From Flammeovirgaceae bacterium (GTDB lineage: Bacteria; Bacteroidota; Bacteroidia; Cytophagales; Cyclobacteriaceae), in NCBI GenBank assembly GCA_003232185.1, contig QIMC01000373.1:1-36969 (forward strand): a DNA stretch of 36,969 nt, in the 5' to 3' direction. This document shows positions 1 through 9,601 of this stretch, piece after piece; the stretch's first letter is position 1; each line of letters opens with the position of its first letter. A program made the position numbers and the translations under genes. The notes beneath the pieces were generated by a model. It saw only the letters and a program-made list of their open reading frames with translations, did not search any database and was not told where the DNA came from.

Positions 1-132
1 GTAGATTAAGTTAAATCACAGTGTTGTGCAAAGATAACCAATGGAAGTTTTTTAGACTAATCCACAGGACAGAGTAACCTAATTTCTACTAATACCTCTT
101 TGATGTACTTTTTCGCAAACATTTAAGAAGGT

Positions 133-2064
133 ATGGCAATAGTGTTTCTGTACCTTATACGAGGACTTGAAGATCCTATTGCAAACCGTATACCATACTC
201 TAAAGTAAATAATTTGCGATATAAAGAGCTAATATCTGAAACTCTGATCAACCCATTTGGACATCCTTATGTAATAATCGATAAGGAAATGACCATTTTT
301 GGTATCAATGGGAGCCTTGAAGCTCCGGTTTTTACCAGCCCCTCTGAGATTGGAAACGATTTGAATCAGATTCTTCATCCCTATATTAAAGCCCCGTGTG
401 CCAAACTTTTAATGCAGGCCATAAATGGAGTGTGCCAGGCGACTGGATTTATACAGTTGACCGGTGGGTATATCTGTCGGATACAGATACATGAGTCACC
501 CTTTTCAGAAAACAGCCATACTTATATTTGTTTCTTCGAAACTCATCAGAACCAAGCTTTATTTGGTGCAAGTACCTCATTGCCATTTTCTAGTGAAGGC
601 TGGTCAAATGAGCATCCCAAGGGGGACAATATTTACCAAAAAGCATTTCACCATGCACCGATGCCATTAGCAATATTCAGGTTGAAAGATTGCTTGATAT
701 TGGAAGTAAACGACGCCCTTTTAAATTTGGGAGGATACAAACGGAGTGAAATATTAGCATCTAATGTGATGAAATTGGGTTTTTGGATCGATGATCAGGA
801 CCCTATCCGAATTGGGCGTTTATTGAAGAAAAATTCTTTTGTGCACAACCTGGAAGTCCGATTCAGAATCAAAAATGGAAGGGTAATTGAGACTATTTTA
901 AATCTTGATCAGGTGGAAGTGAATGGTGAACAGTGTATAGTAGCAGTAGCACAAGACATCACCGGTATTAAACGCACTGAAGCCAAATTAAAAGAAAATG
1001 AGCAACTGCTGTTATCTATTAACGAAAATCTTAATGAAGGGATTTATCGAAGTACTCCTAAAAATGGGTTCATATATGTAAATACAGCATTTTCCAGAAT
1101 GTTTGGACTCTCTGTCGAAGAAGCAATAAATATAAGCCCTGAAAAGCTTTATGCCAATACATGTGATCGTGACCGGGTAACCAAAGCATTGGCCACTAAT
1201 GGTTTCTTAAAAAACGAACAAGTTGAATTCCTAAAACAAGATGGAACTACTTTTTGGGGGTTATTAAGCAGTATTCTTACTAATGATTCCGATGGTCAAC
1301 CCATATTTGACGGGGCCATTGTTGACATCTCGGACCTGAAACTTTCCAAATTGTTATTGCATGAAAAAAATGATGAGCTGAAAAAAATCAATGCGGAGCT
1401 GGACAGGTTTGTTTATAGCGCCTCTCATGATTTAAGAGCTCCCTTATCCTCCTTGTTAGGACTTGTGAACGTGACTATGCTGGAAAACGACAATTCCAAT
1501 CTAAACAGGTATCTCGAACTTATGAGAGGCAGTGTAAATAAATTGGATGATCTAATTTCTGACATCATCCATTTTTCCCGTAACGCCCGGTTAGATGTTA
1601 CTCCTGAGCCAGTACATTTTGAAACACTGGCACAGGATACTTTTGACAACCTTATGTATTTACCCAATGCAGGGTCCATTGAAACCATAATTAAAATTGA
1701 ACCTTATACCGACTTTTTTTCAGATCCCAAAAGGCTGAGGATTTTAATTAATAATTTGATTTCAAATGCCTTTAGGTATCACGATCTCTCCAAGGATACA
1801 CCTTTTATTAAAATCAATGTTGGCTTTGATCGATATCACGCAGTGATCAAGGTATCAGATAACGGCAAAGGCATCTATCCGGAACATTTGGGTAGTATTT
1901 TTGAAATGTTTTACCGGGCAGCAGATGATTCTCAGGGATCAGGGCTTGGTCTTTACATTGTTAAAGAAACTGTTGAGAAACTACAGGGTGATATCCATGT
2001 TCACTCGAAACCACGAGAAGGCACTACCTTTACCATTAGAATACCAAACATGGAAAGTGATTAA
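133..2064 (+). CDS. PAS-domain sensor histidine kinase (orphan, no adjacent response regulator)
   Basis: Two PAS-like regions, then H-box 'FVYSASHDLRAPLSSLLG', N-box 'NLISNAFRYHD', G boxes 'VSDNGKGI' and 'GSGLGLYIVKETVEKLQG'. The true start may be downstream of 133. Confidence 0.93.
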   Translation: MAIVFLYLIRGLEDPIANRIPYSKVNNLRYKELISETLINPFGHPYVIIDKEMTIFGINGSLEAPVFTSPSEIGNDLNQILHPYIKAPCAKLLMQAINGVCQATGFIQLTGGYICRIQIHESPFSENSHTYICFFETHQNQALFGASTSLPFSSEGWSNEHPKGDNIYQKAFHHAPMPLAIFRLKDCLILEVNDALLNLGGYKRSEILASNVMKLGFWIDDQDPIRIGRLLKKNSFVHNLEVRFRIKNGRVIETILNLDQVEVNGEQCIVAVAQDITGIKRTEAKLKENEQLLLSINENLNEGIYRSTPKNGFIYVNTAFSRMFGLSVEEAINISPEKLYANTCDRDRVTKALATNGFLKNEQVEFLKQDGTTFWGLLSSILTNDSDGQPIFDGAIVDISDLKLSKLLLHEKNDELKKINAELDRFVYSASHDLRAPLSSLLGLVNVTMLENDNSNLNRYLELMRGSVNKLDDLISDIIHFSRNARLDVTPEPVHFETLAQDTFDNLMYLPNAGSIETIIKIEPYTDFFSDPKRLRILINNLISNAFRYHDLSKDTPFIKINVGFDRYHAVIKVSDNGKGIYPEHLGSIFEMFYRAADDSQGSGLGLYIVKETVEKLQGDIHVHSKPREGTTFTIRIPNMESD

Positions 2065-2495
2065 ACGCCAAATGCGCTAAGTATTAATCTTCGTGACCCA
2101 CCATTATCCCGGTGTTCACACAGGTATATTCCTTGCCAGGTTCCCAGATTTAGGCTTCCCCTGGTAATTGGAATCAACACTTGAGCGCCTAGTAGAGTTG
2201 CTTTAATATGTGCTGGCATATCGTCAGGACCCTCATAATCGTGTTTATAGTAGGGCATATTTTCCGGAACCATTTCATTAAAATGGCGCTCAAGGTCCTG
2301 TCTTACGGTGGGATCCGCATTTTCGTTCAAGCATAAACTCGCAGAAGTATGAGCAATAAATACTTGCAAAAATCCTGCTTCCAAATTTTGGATGTCTTTA
2401 AATTCATCCATTATATTTGATGTTATCAAGTGGAACCCCCGAGTGAATGAGGGCAAAAAAAGCTCTTTCTGGAAGAATTTCATATGAGTAGCCAT
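2061..2495 (-). CDS. YjbQ/UPF0047 family protein (secondary thiamine-phosphate synthase-like)
   Basis: 'VFIAHTSASLCLNENADPTVRQDLERHFNEMVP' and 'GSLNLGTWQGIYLCEHRDNGGSRRLILS' are characteristic of this family. Confidence 0.92.
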   Translation of the reverse strand: MATHMKFFQKELFLPSFTRGFHLITSNIMDEFKDIQNLEAGFLQVFIAHTSASLCLNENADPTVRQDLERHFNEMVPENMPYYKHDYEGPDDMPAHIKATLLGAQVLIPITRGSLNLGTWQGIYLCEHRDNGGSRRLILSAFGV

Positions 2496-2659
2496 GGATG
2501 ATACCTAAGTAATATATCCATTTTCATCCTGCGGTACACAATTTCAAGCTGCTTTCGTAGCTTGCAGGTAAATGATACAGTTGCTGGTCACTTCTACCAG
2601 GTTAGAAGTCTAAAAAGCATCCTCGATTTATTGTCTTCTACCCAATACGCTCTAATCAG

Positions 2660-3334
2660 ATGTTCTCTAGAGTCACAAATTATCTCAGGTATCGATATGG
2701 TCTGGCGGCAATCCGAAAAGCCGGTATTTGGTATGTGGACATACCACGAACATCTTCCAGTAGTATTCGAACTGAGCTTGCCAGGAATTTTGGGTCGGTA
2801 TACGGAAAGTCAGATTTACTGGAATCCGTGTTTAATGTTGACCAGCAAATAATCTCCAGCCACCTAACGGCAATGGAGATGCGTCAGCGGATAGGTCATC
2901 GGTCATGGCAAAATCTTTTTACTTTTTCATTTGTAAGGAATCCCTGGGATAGAATGCTTTCCATTTTTCAGTATCGCCAATCTGTTGGAGAAATTAGCCC
3001 AAAAACCTTATATAGTGCGTATTTGAAGCTTTTCTTTATTAACCCTGACAACCCAGACTCTCCCTACCACTATCATGGATACTACTATCAGGCCATGGAT
3101 TACCTGGTTGATGAAAGTGGGGAAATTCTAGTGGACTATGTAGGGCGTTTCGAAGACAGGGAAAAGGATCTTGAATTTATACGAGAAAAGTGTGGTTGCC
3201 ATGACCTGGGATTTCTTCATACACAGGGTTCTTCTACGAACCAAGGCTATCGGTCTGGCTATAATCAGGAAACCCAAGATATGGTTGAGGCGATATGTAG
3301 AAAAGACATTGAAGCATTCGGATATCAGTTCTGA
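2660..3334 (+). CDS. Sulfotransferase family protein
   Basis: N-terminal PAPS loop-like 'WYVDIPRTSSSSIRTEL' and 3'-phosphate-binding-like 'FVRNPWDRMLSIFQYR'. Confidence 0.85.
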   Translation: MFSRVTNYLRYRYGLAAIRKAGIWYVDIPRTSSSSIRTELARNFGSVYGKSDLLESVFNVDQQIISSHLTAMEMRQRIGHRSWQNLFTFSFVRNPWDRMLSIFQYRQSVGEISPKTLYSAYLKLFFINPDNPDSPYHYHGYYYQAMDYLVDESGEILVDYVGRFEDREKDLEFIREKCGCHDLGFLHTQGSSTNQGYRSGYNQETQDMVEAICRKDIEAFGYQF

Positions 3335-3337
3335 TTC

Positions 3338-4729
3338 CTACTCAATTCGTTCGTAAGCGCCAATATCAGGCTGTGCATCCCTGGGGTTCCCCAAAAGATC
3401 CGTGAGAATAGGCAAAGGTGTTCCTTGATTTTGAGCAGGGCTCAGGCTATCTAATTGATAGTCAAACGCTCTGGGATCAACAAATTTAGGAAAGTCCGGA
3501 TCTATGGCAAGTATATTATCATTGACCTCAAAATCGCTATTCTGGCTACGTATAAGGCAGTTTTCCATGAAAACCTGGAAATCAGGGCCCTCTGAGGAAC
3601 TGAAGATCAGCTCTTCTCGATCCTGATAATCTCCCCAGATAATATTGTTTTGAAGTATGGTGTATACATCACCTTGGAGCAGGCTTCCATCCGCAAGTTC
3701 CAGGTTATCAGAGAATATCAGCGCTGGTGACTCATTAAATAGCCCAATGGAATAGTTGGCGAACGTACAGTGTTGATACACATAGTTTCCACCGGCAAAG
3801 TGAGCCCCTGTATAGCTAACACAGTTGTTTACCACCAGATTATAAGCCCACAGGTCGGATGTAAAAGCCAATATCCCAAAGCGGGACATATTCTCAATGA
3901 TCGAATTACTTATGATGAGATCAGGTATCGTGTCACTGTCAGGAGTGCCTAGACGAACACCAAATTCTGCATTTCTGATAACTGCATGGTCGATCCTATT
4001 TTCACTGCTGCCCTCAAGGAATACCAAGCCCACCCATTGACCGGGGGCATTCTCTATATCCAATCTTATATTCCTGAATAATACTGGTTGTTCCTTGGTT
4101 CCTGTAACATCCAATGACCCGCCAACAAATATAGTGGCATCTTTGTTCATGTATATCTCAGCACCTGCTTCAATGGTCAATTGACATAGGCTGTCCACTA
4201 AAATAGAGCCATATAAAACATACGGCTTGTCAGCCCGCCAAAATGTATTGCAGGCAATGATACTGTCCTTTCTAAAAAAATGAGCATCCTGACCCCAGGC
4301 TACCAGATTGACATTTTGAATATTCGAATTGGTCACGAACTCAATGGAGTCCTCCACAAGAAAAGGGGTGTTTTCGTCCCGAGAGTTGATAGTTACTTCA
4401 ACCAGTATCAGTAGGCTGTCTTTACCAAGAATAGTCTGGTTTTGAAATTGTCTGTTTTTTATTCCGTTGATGTATAAATTGTAAAATGAGTTTTCACCGG
4501 AAGCCAATGAAATACTGCTCAATTTAACTGCATTATCCTGGGGGTTGTAAACCCTGAACCTACCAGTAAAACTTATGGTATCGGTGAAAAGAGTATCAAA
4601 AAATAGGGTGTCGGTGGAAAAAGTCAGTTTTGCTTCAGGATCAAATGTAATAATCTCCTCCTCCGGAGTACAATGGACCAGGGTCAGGATCCATCCTGCA
4701 ATTATCAAAAGGCAGAGTTGGGACTTCAC
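3338..4729 (-). CDS. Lipoprotein with right-handed parallel beta-helix-like repeats
   Basis: Lipobox-like N-terminus 'LILTLVHC'-type, beta-helix-like repeats ('NRIDHAVIRNAEFGVRLG', 'ISNSIIENMSRFGILAF'), C-terminal 'DLLGNPRDAQPDIGAYER' typical of choice-of-anchor-Q/beta-helix proteins. Confidence 0.8.
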   Translation of the reverse strand: MKSQLCLLIIAGWILTLVHCTPEEEIITFDPEAKLTFSTDTLFFDTLFTDTISFTGRFRVYNPQDNAVKLSSISLASGENSFYNLYINGIKNRQFQNQTILGKDSLLILVEVTINSRDENTPFLVEDSIEFVTNSNIQNVNLVAWGQDAHFFRKDSIIACNTFWRADKPYVLYGSILVDSLCQLTIEAGAEIYMNKDATIFVGGSLDVTGTKEQPVLFRNIRLDIENAPGQWVGLVFLEGSSENRIDHAVIRNAEFGVRLGTPDSDTIPDLIISNSIIENMSRFGILAFTSDLWAYNLVVNNCVSYTGAHFAGGNYVYQHCTFANYSIGLFNESPALIFSDNLELADGSLLQGDVYTILQNNIIWGDYQDREELIFSSSEGPDFQVFMENCLIRSQNSDFEVNDNILAIDPDFPKFVDPRAFDYQLDSLSPAQNQGTPLPILTDLLGNPRDAQPDIGAYERIE

Positions 4730-4733
4730 AGCT

Positions 4734-5804
4734 TTAATCCATCCCTTGTTTTAGGTTTTCTGCATTCTCAGCGATTTGAAGTTGTTCAATAAAATCGGTT
4801 ATTCCCCCATCCATAACGGTGGGTAGATTTTGGACCGAATAACCGATCCGGTGATCCGTTACCCTACCTTGTGGATAGTTATAGGTACGTATTTTATCTG
4901 ATCGGTCACCACTACCGACCATGGATCTTCGTTGGGCTCCAACTTCATCCTGATGCTTCTGTAGCTCAATTTCGTAAAGCCGAGAACGCAAAACTTTCAA
5001 AGCCTTATCCAGGTTTTTCAGCTGTGATTTCTCATCCTGGCAGGAAACCACCAGCCCGGAAGGTAGGTGGGTTAGGCGAACTGCAGAATAAGTGGTATTT
5101 ACGCTCTGACCTCCTGGTCCCGAAGAGCAAAAAGTATCTTTACGAATGTCATTCATATTGATTTCAACCTCTACCTCCTCCATTTCCGGAAGCACAGCCA
5201 CACTAGCTGCTGAGGTATGAACCCTGCCCTGTGTTTCTGTCGCCGGTACACGCTGCACCCGATGAACACCTGATTCGTACTTCAGTTTACCATAAACGTC
5301 ATTGCCTGTTACCATACTAATGATCTCTTTGTAACCTCCACTTGTCCCTTCGGTCAGATCCAAAACCTCTAAACGCCACTTGGATTTCTCAGCAAAGCGT
5401 TGATACATACGGAATAAATCACCGGCGAAAATAGCCGCTTCGTCTCCTCCGGTACCTGCTCTTATCTCTAAAATTGCATTTTTGCCATCATTTGGATCCT
5501 TAGGAATCAACATGGTTTTCAATTCGCTCTCCAGTTTGTGCTTGCGAGGCTGCAACTCCTCCAACTCCGCTTTTGCCATTTCTCTGAAGTCCGGATCTTT
5601 TTCGGAAGACAGCAGGCTTTTAGCGCTTTCAATATGATCCAGGACGTTTTGGAACTGGTGGAATTTATCGACGATCTTTTGCAGGTCTTTATACTCCTTA
5701 GATAGTTGTGAGTATTTTTTTATATCTGCAGTAGCATCGGGTTGTACGATAAGTTGACCAACTTCTTCAAATCGATCTTCTATGGCTTTTAGTTTATCCA
5801 GCAT
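4734..5804 (-). CDS. prfA: Peptide chain release factor 1
   Basis: GGQ motif 'CSSGPGGQSVNTTYSAVRLTHLPSGLVVSCQDEKSQ', 'EIRAGTGGDEAAIFAGDL', full length 356 aa. Confidence 0.98.
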   Translation of the reverse strand: MLDKLKAIEDRFEEVGQLIVQPDATADIKKYSQLSKEYKDLQKIVDKFHQFQNVLDHIESAKSLLSSEKDPDFREMAKAELEELQPRKHKLESELKTMLIPKDPNDGKNAILEIRAGTGGDEAAIFAGDLFRMYQRFAEKSKWRLEVLDLTEGTSGGYKEIISMVTGNDVYGKLKYESGVHRVQRVPATETQGRVHTSAASVAVLPEMEEVEVEINMNDIRKDTFCSSGPGGQSVNTTYSAVRLTHLPSGLVVSCQDEKSQLKNLDKALKVLRSRLYEIELQKHQDEVGAQRRSMVGSGDRSDKIRTYNYPQGRVTDHRIGYSVQNLPTVMDGGITDFIEQLQIAENAENLKQGMD

Positions 5805-5912
5805 CTTTTCTTGTAATGTCCAAAATTAATGAATGTTTTTCAAAGCTGGTTTTTGAAGGATATATATTTAACGGTTCTTTTGTCAGAACAGACATTTAAC
5901 TAGTTTTAGGGC

Positions 5913-6419
5913 ATGACAAGGTTTAATCTCTTTATACCTTTCTTCTTAATTTTCTTACTTTCTTGTGGGGATGTTGCTGAAAAACAGGCGATTCGTAATA
6001 AAACCAAAGATGGTTTAAGAGATCACCGCATAGTAAGAATAACTGAAGATCAGATCATCAATGAAGCCTTTATCCAGGGTGACAATATAATTAGGCAACT
6101 GGAACAACAATCAAAGGACTTTGAATACTGGCAAACTGTAGATGGGCAATCCGTTTTAGACTCAATAAATCGATCAATAGGACATCTTGGGTTTTTTGTA
6201 ATATCTGTAGCTGAGTCTCCTGAAAAGCTCAGTAAAGAGGAAACTGCTCTTTTGGAAGCATATCAGTACAGCAGTGAAAACGGACAGGATATACATGAAA
6301 ACCTCCAAAGTATTGAAGGAGACTATCTATTATTTACCCTCCCAATTAGTCGTGAGGGTGTATTTGTCGGCATGTGGAGCTTGCGCTTGTCTAAAAAGAA
6401 CTTAATTAGAAATTTTTAG
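5913..6419 (+). CDS. Hypothetical lipoprotein
   Basis: Signal peptide with lipobox 'LIFLLSCGD'; no confident family assignment. Confidence 0.65.
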   Translation: MTRFNLFIPFFLIFLLSCGDVAEKQAIRNKTKDGLRDHRIVRITEDQIINEAFIQGDNIIRQLEQQSKDFEYWQTVDGQSVLDSINRSIGHLGFFVISVAESPEKLSKEETALLEAYQYSSENGQDIHENLQSIEGDYLLFTLPISREGVFVGMWSLRLSKKNLIRNF

Positions 6420-6985
6420 TGCCCAAGCTCCCGGTATCGAAAGCAGTCGGTAGTGTGATCGTTTACCAAACCCACGGCCTGCATATAAGCATAAATGATG
6501 GTGCTGCCCACAAACTTAAAACCTCTTTTCTTTAAGTCCTTGCTAATTATATCTGATTGTTCCGTTTTAGTTGGCATGTCCAATAAATTGGCATAGTGGT
6601 TGACTATTGGCTTTCCTGCTACAAAAGCCCATAGGTAGTTGTCAAAACTTTGGTATTGATTCTGAACCTGAATAAAATTTTGGGCATTAGTTACAGTTGA
6701 TCTTATTTTCAGTTGATTTCGAATAATGCCCGGGTTCAACATCAATTGTTGAATCTTCTCTTCACCATAGCCAGCTATTTTTTCAACTTCCCAATTGGAA
6801 AATGCTTCACAGTACCCATCTCTCTTTTTGAGTATAGTGCTCCAACTTAAACCAGCCTGTGCTCCTTCCAAGGTTAAGAACTCAAAAAGGACTTTATCGT
6901 TGTATACTGGAACACCCCATTCTTCATCGTGATACTTGATGTATTCATCAAATGTTCCTTCTGCCCACTGACATCTTTTTTTCAT
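6416..6985 (-). CDS. tag: DNA-3-methyladenine glycosylase I
   Basis: 'CQWAEGTFDEYIKYHDEEWGVPVYNDKVLFEFLTLEGAQAGLSWSTILKKRDGY' and C-terminal 'FKFVGSTIIYAYMQAVGLVNDHTTDCFRY'. Confidence 0.97.
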   Translation of the reverse strand: MKKRCQWAEGTFDEYIKYHDEEWGVPVYNDKVLFEFLTLEGAQAGLSWSTILKKRDGYCEAFSNWEVEKIAGYGEEKIQQLMLNPGIIRNQLKIRSTVTNAQNFIQVQNQYQSFDNYLWAFVAGKPIVNHYANLLDMPTKTEQSDIISKDLKKRGFKFVGSTIIYAYMQAVGLVNDHTTDCFRYRELGH

Positions 6986-7086
6986 AATTTTATATTTCTA
7001 CAGGATGCTTTTCAATGATAAGAAACATCGTGATTACTATATGATATTTCCTGAAATGAAGTAATCAAATAATTGCTGGATCTGGA

Positions 7087-8187
7087 TCAATCTGGAAAAA
7101 TACTTGCATCCAAGTTCGGTATTACTCTGAGGGCATTCTTATAGTATATCTTTTTTAAAACCTCATCAGGAAGATCCAACCCGTACATTTTCCAATAAGC
7201 GTGGTACTTTTTATAATAGGGGAAATACTCATCAGAAGTTTCCAATACTCGAAAGTAGGTATGGTATTCTACAGGTTTCCAGGAATCTTTCCCAAACATG
7301 ATTCGATCCTGATATTTAATGAAAAACACACGCGCTTGTCGGGGTTGTCTTCCCAGTTCAGCTATTACTGCTCCAAACTCAATCATCATATTTGGATATT
7401 GATCCAATAATGTACCCAATTGTGGTAAATCATTAGCATACCAACCAAAATGAGCATTGATGAATATCGTTTCGGGGTGCTTCTTAAATACATTGTGTTG
7501 CTCCTTTATTATTTGCTCCCATGGCGCTGGATCGTCAGCTGATCTTTTCCTATTAGGCCTAAGCTTAAGTTCCAACCATCGTTCGTTATCATCATCATGA
7601 TCTTGCCAAAAAGGTGCAGGGTCAGCTGAATGTATCAGCACCGGAATACCCAAAGCCCCACATTTTGCCCATATTGGATCGATTCTCGGATCATCTACAG
7701 CAATTCTTTTCCCGTTGCCATCTTTATTTCGAAGCCCCAAGCTTTTGTATATCTTTAATCCTCGGGCACCCTTATGCACATCCTGCTCTAGTTGTGTTAC
7801 GGCATTTTTCCCCCAATCAGGTTGGTCAATATCTGCAAAACTTATATTGGTGAATAAAACTAATCTCGATTCCAGATCTGACCGTTTGATATTACTTAAG
7901 GCACCGTCAAAATGGGTAGTTTCTCCTCTGCCACGGCCACTAAGGTTGACCATAATTCCCATGTTGATGCTATCCATATCCGTAACCAAGATATTAAGGT
8001 CCTGGTTGGGCATACCAAACTGATGATTGTGAACATCAATAAAAGGATATTTAGAGCGTTTTAAAGGATGTTCTGGAACAACCAGGGTAGAGGGCGGATT
8101 ATACTCTTCAAAAGTAAGCTCATTGCCATTTTGAGCCATTAACAACACATTGCAGACAGTCAGGATACTGGATACTATTATTTTCAT
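7087..8187 (-). CDS. Amidohydrolase family protein (metal-dependent hydrolase), probably exported
   Basis: 'FIDVHNHQFG' metal-binding start, 'IPVLIHSADPAPFW', 'FINAHFGW', 'DRIMFGKDSW'; N-terminal hydrophobic signal-like segment. Confidence 0.88.
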   Translation of the reverse strand: MKIIVSSILTVCNVLLMAQNGNELTFEEYNPPSTLVVPEHPLKRSKYPFIDVHNHQFGMPNQDLNILVTDMDSINMGIMVNLSGRGRGETTHFDGALSNIKRSDLESRLVLFTNISFADIDQPDWGKNAVTQLEQDVHKGARGLKIYKSLGLRNKDGNGKRIAVDDPRIDPIWAKCGALGIPVLIHSADPAPFWQDHDDDNERWLELKLRPNRKRSADDPAPWEQIIKEQHNVFKKHPETIFINAHFGWYANDLPQLGTLLDQYPNMMIEFGAVIAELGRQPRQARVFFIKYQDRIMFGKDSWKPVEYHTYFRVLETSDEYFPYYKKYHAYWKMYGLDLPDEVLKKIYYKNALRVIPNLDASIFPD

Positions 8188-8190
8188 CTA

Positions 8191-8217
8191 GTTACGTTTA
8201 TAACCGTTAAACGTAAC
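8191..8217. repeat. Inverted repeat GTTACGTTT-N9-AAACGTAAC just upstream of the amidohydrolase start
   Basis: Perfect 9-bp arms at 8191-8199 and 8209-8217, 4 bp upstream of the start codon (8187) on the - strand. Confidence 0.8.
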
Positions 8218-8314
8218 ACTTATAAATTTGTTGGACAAGATTCCCTGCGATTTGAGTGCAGAGTGCCTAAAATAACCATTAGACTCGATTTTAGTGATAA
8301 CAGAACCCTCAGAC

Positions 8315-8953
8315 TCAATTTAGCTGAAGGTAACTCGGATTTGCCATAACTTCTTCAATTTGCTGTATGTGCCGTTCCAGATGTCCTGACATAAACATCA
8401 ATATCTGGTAACCATCTAGGTCACCCAATGGGCCGAATGGAATAAAGTGGTGTCGTAACTCATCCTCCGTGGTTTGCGCATACTGTAAGGTCTTTTCTCT
8501 CAGTAGGTTGAAATTCCTAAGAAACTGCTGGGGCGAATCATAATATCCAGTAGGTTCCAAATTAGGGGTCGTCTTTATCTTATGATCTCTGGAAGTGACA
8601 GCCTCCAATACTGACTTGGTTGTATTTCTTACTTCGCTTGCCTTTCCCGGATCTGGAGGAGAATGAGTAAGCTGGTCGCTAACTAAGCTAAACAATTCAT
8701 TTTCCGATTTTTCCAAATGCTCTGATATTTCGGCTATAGACCATATCGAATCAGCCGTTTTATAGTTCCACTTTTCTTTGGTAAGGTTTTCGATTAAGTG
8801 CTCAAGGTGTTCCCAGCTATTCTCTAAGTAGGCAGATATCTCCAACTTTTCTTCAGTAGTTAACTGGCCGGTTTCTTGTCCCCAAACAGTAATAGGGGTG
8901 AGAAGAAGCATTGCGATTATCACTCGTTTCATGTCGTCTTTAATTGGATTCAA
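8315..8953 (-). CDS. DinB family protein with N-terminal signal peptide
   Basis: 'SIWSIAEISEHLEKSENELF' and 'LMFMSGHLERHIQQIEEVMAN' fit the DinB_2 metal-binding helical bundle with spaced His residues. Confidence 0.82.
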   Translation of the reverse strand: MNPIKDDMKRVIIAMLLLTPITVWGQETGQLTTEEKLEISAYLENSWEHLEHLIENLTKEKWNYKTADSIWSIAEISEHLEKSENELFSLVSDQLTHSPPDPGKASEVRNTTKSVLEAVTSRDHKIKTTPNLEPTGYYDSPQQFLRNFNLLREKTLQYAQTTEDELRHHFIPFGPLGDLDGYQILMFMSGHLERHIQQIEEVMANPSYLQLN

Positions 8954-9229
8954 AAGCTATAATTACTGATTTATCTGCCCATTACTTTAGCAACGGTCGG
9001 TTTTCAATAATACTAAGCGGTACCTCATAGTAAGGCATTTTTATAGTTGTACGGGCATGAGAAAAACGCGACATCCCCTACTAACTCTATTGTCAAGGCT
9101 AAACCTACGGATAATCCAGGGTATATTTTGTGACATCTCCGCCTTACCCGTCATTTAACCTTTGACTTGACACCAGCTGATCTAATATATAACTTATTTG
9201 AGTGTTCGATATGGACATTCTTCTCAAAT

Positions 9230-9523
9230 TTATTTTTCACTCAAGTTTTGGTAAGCACAAATAGCCAATGATGCCCAATCATGATTGAAATCACCGGGGA
9301 CTATCAGCCATCCTTTCATAGGCTTTTTATATTTGAAAGGTTGAAGAAACCTTGCTCCCACATATTGATCCAGGTAGAGTTTAAACACCATCTCATTCTG
9401 ATGAAAGAAGGCAAAGACTTTTGACCGGTAGGTAATTGCCGGCGAACGCATCATCTTGCCAGCAGCCACACCTGGATAGGCGGCTTCCATTTCATTCTGT
9501 ATTGCCTCAAAATAGTCAAGCAT
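9230..9523 (-). CDS. Small conserved hypothetical protein, possibly TfoX N-terminal/MmcQ-like fold
   Basis: 97 aa with 'GKMMRSPAITYRSKVFAFFHQNEMVFKL', resembling the TfoX_N pattern; assignment tentative. Confidence 0.55.
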   Translation of the reverse strand: MLDYFEAIQNEMEAAYPGVAAGKMMRSPAITYRSKVFAFFHQNEMVFKLYLDQYVGARFLQPFKYKKPMKGWLIVPGDFNHDWASLAICAYQNLSEK

Positions 9524-9555
9524 CAGGTTAATGCAACTTTACCCGTAGGAATAGA

Positions 9556-9590
9556 AGTATCTCCCGGATTAATGATATCCGGGAGATACT
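9556..9590 (-). terminator. Strong hairpin (13-bp perfect stem, 9-nt loop) downstream of the VOC gene; terminator or processing element
   Basis: AGTATCTCCCGGA (9556-9568) / TCCGGGAGATACT (9578-9590), between two - strand genes; no clear U-tract on the - strand. Confidence 0.5.
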
Positions 9591-9601
9591 AAATATAAAT
9601 A

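Noticed and set aside
2562-2852. 96-aa + strand ORF overlapping the sulfotransferase start
   Set aside because: Different frame from the well-supported sulfotransferase CDS; no recognisable domain.
7614-8023. + strand ORFs of 79 and 102 aa antisense to the amidohydrolase
   Set aside because: Amidohydrolase frame has clear motifs on the - strand; these are shadow ORFs.
8954-9229. Gap considered as a decayed gene or small RNA
   Set aside because: No recognisable protein remnant, strong hairpin or promoter pattern visible by eye.
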